Origin: Methanoregula sp. SKADARSKE-2
GTDB lineage: Archaea; Halobacteriota; Methanomicrobia; Methanomicrobiales; Methanospirillaceae
Reading direction: 5' to 3'
Length of the DNA stretch: 64,000 bases
NCBI GenBank assembly: GCA_030919125.1
Contig: CP121470.1
Coordinates: 682,001 to 746,000 of the forward strand
Made by a program: the position numbers and the translations under genes. Shown piece after piece: positions 58,022 through 64,000 of this stretch (its first letter is position 1; each line of letters opens with the position of its first letter). The notes below the pieces were generated by a model. The model did not search any database and was not told the DNA's origin. It worked only from the letters and a program-made list of their open reading frames with translations.

Positions 58022-58516
58022 TCACAATCCTTTGTCGGGTTTTGCTCGCAGACCGGGTCGGAAGAGATAGTATATGCCAGAGAGGATAAGGACGATCCCT
58101 CCCCGCAGCCCAGCAATCACCCTCGCGCTCCCGATCGAGAGCCACCAGATCAGAAGTACGGGTTTGCGGCGCTCGTAACAAGGCCGGCAACAACGGGGTT
58201 TGACGTGGCCTTCCCTTCCGGAATGGTCATGGTTGCCGAGCCTGCTTCCCCGGGTAGTTAGGATCCTGAGTACGACCAGAGCGATCCCGCCGATTCCCGG
58301 GATCGCATTCGTTTACGGAAGGCAGGGCCCGCAAGTCCGATGACGAGAAGGATGAAGATGATGGCGATGATATGACCAACGGAGATCTTATTGCCCGGTC
58401 GTCCAGTCACCGGAAAGGGAGGCTTTGATGGTCACAACCAGCGTCGGGCCACGCGCGAGCGCCCTGGTGAGGCCGATGGCAAACCCGAGCGCCAGCATCG
58501 GGGGGAGGTCGTACAT
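58022..58516 (-). pseudogene. LysE-type exporter, decayed
   Basis: Minus-strand fragments in different frames rebuild a LysE-like amino acid exporter. The N-terminus from an ATG at 58516 is PPMLALGFAIGLTRALARG followed by TLVVTIKASLSGDW, then a stop. The middle has GHIIAIIFILLVIGLAGP. The C-terminus has WWLSIGSARVIAGLRGG with LSGIYYLFRPGLRAK before the stop at 58022. Parts are missing between fragments. LysE proteins export amino acids or similar solutes; this copy is inactive. Confidence 0.6.
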
Positions 58517-58666
58517 GGTATCCAGGGAATTATCCCTTAACTTTTGGGTTGAGGTAGATGAACCCGTACTAACTCTTCCCAGGTGCCGGCAGGGTAACGG
58601 CATCCAGAGATGGGTCTCCATGTCAGATCATCATGCTATATTTTCTCAGGAGGCGAACTGGACTCC

Positions 58667-60067
58667 ATGCTTGATGCGCGGGAGATCACCCACCGGTTCC
58701 TCGATACCAGGCTCCAGGTGCACCCTGATGTGGTGCGATACATCCAGGAGCAGGACGAGCCCGGGCTGATCGAGCGTATCATCGCCAGCGTCCCTCCCGA
58801 TGCAATCGTAGTCTCCGCAAAACACATCCCGGGCATGAATGCCACCCGGGATGGGACCCGGTTCCTCAGCGACCCCTCAGTCGAAGTGGTGAGCGGGATA
58901 CCGGGGACCGCAGGGCCGGTTGCCGGGTCCGCCGACTATCTCCACTACTTCCGGGACCGGTTCAACCGGCTCGGCAATATGATCCGGAACCGGACCAGCG
59001 TCATGCCTATGGAGGGACTCATCCGGTCGGCACGGTACCGGCAGGAAGAGGCGACCGTTATTGGCATGGTTACGGAGGTCAAGACCACGACCAACGGTCA
59101 CCGGATTGCCGATCTTGAGGACTCGACTGCCAACATATCGGTCCTCTTCCGGAAGGACCGGCCGGTCTTTGCCGATGCCGAGCGGCTCATCCCGGACGAG
59201 GTTATCGGTGTCAAGGGAAAACTCTCGAGCGATGGGAAACTTTTCTTCGCAGACACCCTCTATCGGCCGGATATCCGGATCGACAACAAGCCGTTCCTGA
59301 GCGACCGGCCGGGCAAGGCTGCTTTTATCTCTGACGTGCATGTGGGCAGTGACACCTTCCTTTCCGACTGCTGGAGCCGTTTTGCAAACTGGCTTCATGA
59401 CTCCGATATCACCTACCTGCTGATAGCCGGTGATCTCGTGGACGGTATCGGCATTTACCCTGGGCAGGAGGCCGAGCTGACGATTAAGAACATCTACGAG
59501 CAGTACGACGCGTTCGGCGAGATGTTGGCAGATCTCCCGTCAAGGATCACGATCATTGTCTCACCGGGCAACCACGATGTCGTGCGGGGCGCAGAACCAC
59601 AACCGGTTATACCCGAGCAGTTCACAAAGAAGTTCCCGAAGAACTGCATGCAGGTCGAGAACCCGGGGCTCGTTAACCTCCAGGGTGTCCGGGTGCTGAT
59701 GTACCACGGGCGGTCGATCGATGACATGATCGGGTTGATCCCCGGGGCCAGTTATGATAAAAGCGGGGAGATGATGCAGGCGATCCTCCAGCGCCGCCAC
59801 CTTGCACCCGCCTACGGGCGCAGGACCCCGATTGCCGCAGGCAAAACCGACCGGCTCATCATCGACCCGCTCCCCGAGATCCTGCACACCGGCCACGTCC
59901 ATATCCAGGGTATCACCCAGTACCGGGGGGTCCTCGGCATCAATGCCGGTACCTGGCAGTCCCAGACCAAGTTCCAGAAACAGATGAACGTCAACCCGAC
60001 ACCTGCACGGGCGGTTGTTGTCGATCTCCAGACTCTCACGCCGGAGACGTTCACGTTCCTGAACTAA
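58667..60067 (+). CDS. polB: DNA polymerase D small subunit (DP1)
   Basis: A 466-residue DP1, the exonuclease subunit of the archaeal replicative polymerase D. An OB-fold region (EATVIGMVTEVKTTTNGHRI, near residue 130) precedes a calcineurin-type phosphoesterase with all motifs: FISDVHVGSDTF, IAGDLVDGIG, SPGNHDVVRG, YHGRSIDDM and HTGHVHIQG. It proofreads with Mre11-like metal chemistry. I start at the ATG giving MLDAREITHRFL; a longer frame to 58610 adds 19 residues. An AGGAGG lies 13 bases before it, longer than normal spacing. The large subunit is not in the window. Confidence 0.93.
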   Translation: MLDAREITHRFLDTRLQVHPDVVRYIQEQDEPGLIERIIASVPPDAIVVSAKHIPGMNATRDGTRFLSDPSVEVVSGIPGTAGPVAGSADYLHYFRDRFNRLGNMIRNRTSVMPMEGLIRSARYRQEEATVIGMVTEVKTTTNGHRIADLEDSTANISVLFRKDRPVFADAERLIPDEVIGVKGKLSSDGKLFFADTLYRPDIRIDNKPFLSDRPGKAAFISDVHVGSDTFLSDCWSRFANWLHDSDITYLLIAGDLVDGIGIYPGQEAELTIKNIYEQYDAFGEMLADLPSRITIIVSPGNHDVVRGAEPQPVIPEQFTKKFPKNCMQVENPGLVNLQGVRVLMYHGRSIDDMIGLIPGASYDKSGEMMQAILQRRHLAPAYGRRTPIAAGKTDRLIIDPLPEILHTGHVHIQGITQYRGVLGINAGTWQSQTKFQKQMNVNPTPARAVVVDLQTLTPETFTFLN

Positions 60068-60105
60068 AGCCTCCTGGGCTTTCGTCCCATTTTCCCTCAT
60101 AGGGC

Positions 60106-60821
60106 ACACCCTTCTCGTCATCGGCTCTATCGCTATACGGATAATCCCGTTTACCCGGTCTCGGGCTCCCGAAAGTCTTTCCCTATTGCCGGACCCGGAT
60201 GACGTGATCATCCCGTTTGCGAAGATCTTCATCTCCATCCATCTCCTCTGGAAGATCATTGGCGTAGTTGGAAGCCCCCAGACCGGGTTTACGGAGATCA
60301 TTACCTTCTCTCTGGGGTTTTGGCTCCCACCCTCACATTCGGGATCAAGGACATCTTCGCGGATTTTGTCGGGGGGATCATCAACACGCTCGAGGCCCCG
60401 TCCCGGGTTGGAGACAGGGTGACATTCGGTGAGCATTATGGTGAGGGCACCGACATCGGGCTTCGTTCAGCCCGGCTCCAGCCTCCGGGCGATTCGCAGG
60501 TATCGGTCCCGAACTCCAGGATCTTTACCGACGACAAGCAACGATGCGGGGGGTTACGGACATCTACATCGACTCCTTGTGCCCCCCGGGTCCGCCCCAG
60601 CATTGCGAGGTTCCGTTACCTCGAAGTACGCTTCGGTATCTCAGGAGAGCCCGTGTCCCCTCCTTCTCAAAGATCTTCCGTTCTACCGGCAGATCCGGAT
60701 CAAGGCTTGCGTCACCGATCTCCGGGACGGGTTCCTCTTCAACTCTGATATCACGAACCAGGTATGAGAGGAGTTCCGCACGCAGGGGATCCGGCCGAAA
60801 GAAAGTGCAGCTTCTCTTTGA
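60106..60821 (+). pseudogene. MscS-type mechanosensitive channel, decayed
   Basis: Three plus-strand frames rebuild a channel fragment. The first has IIPFAKIFISIHLLWKIIGVV with EIITFSLGF; the second has TLTFGIKDIFADFVGGIINT and VGDRVTFGEHYG, the MscS pore-lining and beta-domain start, then DSQVSVPNSRIFTDD. The third has LLKDLPFYRQIRIKACVTDL and SDITNQV, then a TGA in place of the expected tryptophan before EEFRTQGI. Several indels and at least one nonsense change show a pseudogene. Confidence 0.65.
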
Positions 60822-60950
60822 AAAGACCCGATGAGATGAAGAGGAGAACGAGAGCACCCTTTCGAAAGATCCGATCTCTCAAGAAGAGAGCAGCGCGAAT
60901 AACTCTCGATACTGCTCCCGTCTACCGACAGGAATGTCCGGGCGAAAAAA

Positions 60951-61358
60951 TTATTCTTCTGCCAGTTCCGCCGCGGGTGCTGCTGGCACAGTCGCCGCCG
61001 GAGCTTTCTTCTTTGGCCCCGCAACCGGTGTCCTGTAAATGCCCGCCCTCGATGTCATCGGCGGGGTGTACTGGGTGTCCATGGTGAGACACTTGGTCGG
61101 GCAGACATCCACGCACGCGTTGCAGACCACGCACCGGAGCCGGTCGATCTGCCAGGTCTTTTCCTTGGCCTCGACACAGATCGCTCCCGTCGGGCACTTC
61201 CGCTGGCAGGACCGACAGAGGATACAGTTCTCCGGATCGATCGTGACGTGTCCACGGCTCAGAGAGCTCTTCTTCCCCGGCCGGACCGGGTACATGAGGG
61301 TTGCAGGCTTTTTGAAGAGGCTCCGGATCACGGTTCCCGTCATTTCAAAGAACGTCAT
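60951..61358 (-). CDS. echF: Ech hydrogenase subunit F, ferredoxin-like
   Basis: A 135-residue polyferredoxin subunit with two [4Fe-4S] motifs: CILCRSCQRKCPTG near residue 46 and CVVCNACVDVCPTKC near residue 76. It passes electrons between ferredoxin and the hydrogenase of the Ech complex. The start gives MTFFEMTG and lies eight bases after the echE stop. The proline- and alanine-rich C-terminus (KKKAPAATVPAAPAAE) is an extension not needed for cluster binding. It is the promoter-distal gene of the operon. Confidence 0.9.
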   Translation of the reverse strand: MTFFEMTGTVIRSLFKKPATLMYPVRPGKKSSLSRGHVTIDPENCILCRSCQRKCPTGAICVEAKEKTWQIDRLRCVVCNACVDVCPTKCLTMDTQYTPPMTSRAGIYRTPVAGPKKKAPAATVPAAPAAELAEE

Positions 61359-61366
61359 GATCCCCC

Positions 61367-62446
61367 TCACCTCTCCGCGCAACCGATACAGGGATCGATG
61401 GTCAGTACCACAACCGGGACATCCGCAAGCTGGACACCCTTGAGGAGCTTGACCAGCGGCGGGATGTTGGTGAAGGTCGGTGTCCTCACCCGGTGCCGGA
61501 CGAGGTGTTTCGTCCCGTTGCCCTTGATGTAGTGGATAACCTCGCCCCGTGGCTGCTCCGCACGGGAGAAGAATTCTCCGTTCGGGGCACCGGTGACCTT
61601 CATGTCGACCGGGCCGTCGGGGATCTTCTTCACACACTGCTCGATGATATCGATCGAGGTGAACATCTCCTTCGCCCGGACAATGCACCGTGCGTAGCTG
61701 TCGCCTTCCATCTCGACAACCGGCTTGAAATTGATCTTGTCGTACACGTTGTACCCGGTCTGCCGGAGGTCTATCGGAACGCCGCTCCCCCGGGCTGTCG
61801 GCCCTACCGCGCCGAGATAGTACGCATCCTCTTTGCCAAGCATGCCTACACCTTTCAGCCGGCTTGCGATGGATCTGTCGTACAGGAAGACGTTGGTGAG
61901 GCGCTCGAGTTCCTTCTCCAGCTCTTTTAAGCCCTTCACCATCTCGTCCAGTTTTTCCGGGCTGATATCGCGCCTGACGCCCCCGACCTTGCAGACGCCC
62001 TGGATGACCCTGCCACCCGTGGTCGCTTCGAGCTCGTCGAGAACGTGCTCCCGAAGTTTCCAGGCGTTCATGAAGACGCTCTCGAACCCAAGGCCGTCAG
62101 CGAAGAGCCCGAGCCAGAGGAGATGGGAGTGAAGCCTCGATAACTCCGACCAGATGGTCCGGAGGTACTGCGCCCTCTCGGGGACTTCGAGGCCCATGAT
62201 CTGTTCAACACCGCTGACATAGGTGTTGCTGTGGATGTAACTGCAGATACCGCAGATCCGTTCCGCGATGAATACATATTCGGTGTATTCACGCTTCTCG
62301 ACGAGCTTCTCGAGCCCGCGGTGCACATAGCCGATAGAGGGGATGACATCGACAACGGTCTCGTCTTCAAGCACGAGATCGAGATGCAGAGGCTCCGGGA
62401 GCACCGGGTGCTGTGGCCCGAAGGGGATGATCACCTGTTTAGACAT
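61367..62446 (-). CDS. echE: Ech [NiFe]-hydrogenase large subunit
   Basis: A 359-residue group 4 NiFe-hydrogenase large subunit. The nickel ligands are in RICGICSYIH (residues 63-72) and the C-terminal DPCIGCAER; the enzyme ends at this motif, as in Ech subunits that are not processed. It oxidises or makes H2 while the complex moves ions across the membrane, giving low-potential ferredoxin in hydrogen-using methanogens. The start gives MSKQVIIPFGPQHPV, the family N-terminus; the long upstream frame is inside echD. It overlaps echD by 16 bases. Confidence 0.94.
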   Translation of the reverse strand: MSKQVIIPFGPQHPVLPEPLHLDLVLEDETVVDVIPSIGYVHRGLEKLVEKREYTEYVFIAERICGICSYIHSNTYVSGVEQIMGLEVPERAQYLRTIWSELSRLHSHLLWLGLFADGLGFESVFMNAWKLREHVLDELEATTGGRVIQGVCKVGGVRRDISPEKLDEMVKGLKELEKELERLTNVFLYDRSIASRLKGVGMLGKEDAYYLGAVGPTARGSGVPIDLRQTGYNVYDKINFKPVVEMEGDSYARCIVRAKEMFTSIDIIEQCVKKIPDGPVDMKVTGAPNGEFFSRAEQPRGEVIHYIKGNGTKHLVRHRVRTPTFTNIPPLVKLLKGVQLADVPVVVLTIDPCIGCAER

Positions 62447-62811
62447 GGGTTGTCCTCCTTCCCCGTAGTTACACTGAATGCATGCTTGACGGCGGTCCTG
62501 TAAAACGTGCCTTTGAAATCGATATTCATCCCGGTCACGGTTATTCCGTACAGGTCGAAGATCTCGTTTTCGTACACGAAGGCCCCCCAGTAGATATCGC
62601 TGATACTGGGGAGTTTCGTATCCTGCGTCGCGGTGATCCGCACGTTCTGGAAGACGAAGTCTTTGTCGAAGGAGTAGGTGATCTCGTAGAGATCGCCGAC
62701 CTTCGCGCACCCGATCTGGACGAGCCGGTTACCCTCTTTCTTAAATTTCTCAACCAGGGAGAGGAGCTCCCCGACTTCTATCGGTGTCGTTGTCTGTTGT
62801 TCAAACGTCAT
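62431..62811 (-). CDS. echD: Ech hydrogenase subunit D
   Basis: A 126-residue protein related to the 30-kDa subunit of complex I (NuoC-like): KFKKEGNRLVQIGCAKVG, ISDIYWGAFVYENEIFDLYG, the last being the family's conserved segment. It lies between the large and small subunits as a structural subunit of the peripheral arm. The start overlaps echC by four bases (ATGA). The length is normal for the Ech type, which is shorter than NuoC. Confidence 0.87.
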   Translation of the reverse strand: MTFEQQTTTPIEVGELLSLVEKFKKEGNRLVQIGCAKVGDLYEITYSFDKDFVFQNVRITATQDTKLPSISDIYWGAFVYENEIFDLYGITVTGMNIDFKGTFYRTAVKHAFSVTTGKEDNPCLNR

Positions 62812-63305
62812 TGTGCACCTCCCGCCGGTTCCTGCACAACCGGCCCTGGTTCGGCAGCTGCATCTGCCGCTGCAGGCGCCGTGTTCATGGTCTTTCTCTT
62901 CTCTTCAAGGATGCCCCATGCAGTAACAATACCGTCGATAATCGATTCCGGTCTCGCAGCACAGCCAGGCACGTAGACGTCAACCGGGATGAGCATGTCG
63001 ATCCCGCCTGCAACGTTGTAGCACTCCCGGAAGACTCCCGCAGAAGTTGCGCAGATGCCGACTGCAACAACCGCTTTCGGGTTCGGCATCTGGTTGTAGA
63101 TGTTCAGGATAATCTCCCGGTTCTGCTCGTTGACAGTTCCCGTGACCACGAAGATATCGGCGTGTTTCGGGTTGCCTGTATTGACAATCCCGAAGCGCTC
63201 GACATCATACATCGGCGTGAGACAGGCAAGTATCTCGATGTCGCACCCGTTGCAGCTCGATGCGTCGTAGTGTATAATCCATGGTGATTTTTTCAGGTAG
63301 GCCAT
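62808..63305 (-). CDS. echC: Ech hydrogenase small subunit
   Basis: A 165-residue NuoB-like small subunit with one [4Fe-4S] cluster: cysteines in SSCNGCDIEIL (residues 18 and 21), in VGICATSAG and in YVPGCAARPE. It transfers electrons from echF to the NiFe site in echE. I start at the ATG giving MAYLKKSPWIIHYD at the family N-terminus; the longer frame lies in echB. The C-terminus has a disordered alanine-rich tail (PAAADAAAEPGPVVQEP). Confidence 0.92.
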   Translation of the reverse strand: MAYLKKSPWIIHYDASSCNGCDIEILACLTPMYDVERFGIVNTGNPKHADIFVVTGTVNEQNREIILNIYNQMPNPKAVVAVGICATSAGVFRECYNVAGGIDMLIPVDVYVPGCAARPESIIDGIVTAWGILEEKRKTMNTAPAAADAAAEPGPVVQEPAGGAQ

Positions 63306-63307
63306 CT

Positions 63308-64000
63308 TCACACCCCTGTAAGGTATAGGACCCCGAGGTTGACCACCCCGAATGTTGCGGCGATCGCCCACGAGCTCTTCAGGGCCAGCTGCCACTTCAC
63401 CCTCGCGTTCGTGTTATCGATGAGGATCTCAAGGAGGTAGACTACCGTGATTGCGATAATGGCGAGGACCGGGTTGAACCCGAAGAACAGGTACACGAAC
63501 CCGAGCAGGAAGATCGTCTCATACCAGTGGGCTACTTCAATAAGGCCGAGTGATGGGCCTGAGAATTCCGTGGTGATCCCCTTCACGATCTCCTGGTGGG
63601 CGTGGTGCGATGTCGAGATATCGAACGGTGATTTGCGGAGCTTGATGGTAAGCACGTAGAGGAACCCGAGGAAGATCCCGGGGATAAAGAGGACGACCGG
63701 TATGGTTGAGGATGCGATATCGCTGACATTAAAACTCTTGGTTACGACAAACATCCCGACTGCCGCGAGGATGACCATTGGTTCGTACGCCATAATCTGG
63801 ATGAGTTCCCGCTCTGCGCCAATATGGCTGTACGGCGAGTACGTGACGTAGGCACCAAGCACGAGGAAGATCTGGGCGAGGGTGAGGGAGAAGATCGTCA
63901 GCAGGAGGTCTGCCCCGGAGAAGAAGAGCGCCCCGGTAAATACCATGAAGATGAAGTAGCAGATTACATAGAAGATCTGCGTCTCGTTCACCACGATATG
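63308..64000 (-). CDS. echB: Ech hydrogenase subunit B, membrane (5' end outside window)
   Basis: The 3' part of a NuoH-like membrane subunit, about 230 residues visible; the frame is open to the right edge. It has several membrane helices and the conserved loop DISTSHHAHQEIVKG, in which acidic and histidine residues line the quinone-site counterpart of complex I. EchB holds the hydrogenase module to the membrane and may form part of the ion path. It lies two bases before echC. The antiporter-like EchA is expected next, outside the window. Confidence 0.9.
   Translation of the reverse strand, partial: HIVVNETQIFYVICYFIFMVFTGALFFSGADLLLTIFSLTLAQIFLVLGAYVTYSPYSHIGAERELIQIMAYEPMVILAAVGMFVVTKSFNVSDIASSTIPVVLFIPGIFLGFLYVLTIKLRKSPFDISTSHHAHQEIVKGITTEFSGPSLGLIEVAHWYETIFLLGFVYLFFGFNPVLAIIAITVVYLLEILIDNTNARVKWQLALKSSWAIAATFGVVNLGVLYLTGV

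Overview
The window is a piece of a hydrogenotrophic methanogen chromosome, most likely from the order Methanomicrobiales (Methanoregula/Methanosphaerula-like; the genus is a guess). The evidence is a cluster of methanogenesis marker proteins next to the methyl-coenzyme M reductase (MCR) activation ATPase, FO (coenzyme F420 chromophore) synthase genes, an Ech-type hydrogenase, archaeal informational genes (Orc1/Cdc6, Hel308, PolD small subunit, Rio1, Dim2/Krr1, Cgi121, Tsr3), TATA boxes placed for leaderless transcripts, and a PGF-CTERM surface-anchoring signal. No rRNA, tRNA, CRISPR array or prophage was recognised.

Layout. 1-6 kb: a tight operon of AtwA (3' end) and methanogenesis markers 3, 6, 5, 15, 17 and 7, closed by a hairpin and followed by an AhpD-like protein. 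7-14 kb: surface polysaccharide and surface protein genes (wecB, asnB, a lipobox/PGF-CTERM protein, a small membrane protein, manC) with a decayed transposase. 13.7-18.8 kb: YgiQ, a PCC-domain protein, a degenerate IS that cut off the end of a lemA gene, and a SelB-like factor without a GTP-binding loop. 19-25.7 kb: an AT-richer membrane glycan block (flippase-like protein, methyltransferase, two GT2 enzymes, GT87, GT39). 25.8-34.6 kb: a TudS-like/deoxyribosyltransferase fusion, tsr3, gapdh, tyrS, rio1, krr1, hel308, cgi121. 34.6-35.9 kb: a broken IS630-type element. 36.9-38.8 kb: a probable replication origin with three origin-recognition-box-like repeats upstream of orc1.

38.8-48.8 kb is biosynthetic: Lrp regulator, a frameshifted aminotransferase, purA, trm112, cbiB, pdxST, then an aminotransferase/riboflavin operon divergent from purE. 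48.8-60.9 kb mixes intact core genes (thiC, metallo-hydrolase, DUF123 protein, two cofH paralogues, signal peptidase, PolD small subunit) with a graveyard of broken genes (flavin reductase, PNPOx-like protein, LysE exporter, MscS channel, a winged-helix protein). 60.9-64 kb carries echF, E, D, C and the 3' part of echB on the minus strand; the operon runs off the right edge.

How the genes work together: AtwA and the marker proteins serve reductive activation of MCR; Ech would supply low-potential ferredoxin; CofH, RibH and RibC all draw on the ribityl-aminouracil branch for F420 and flavin; PdxST makes the PLP used by the several aminotransferases; and the two glycan blocks build the cell envelope. 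The least explained items are the TudS-like/deoxyribosyltransferase fusion, the protein with both a lipobox and a PGF-CTERM signal, two coupled small membrane proteins, and a 30-codon ORF bridging rio1 and krr1.
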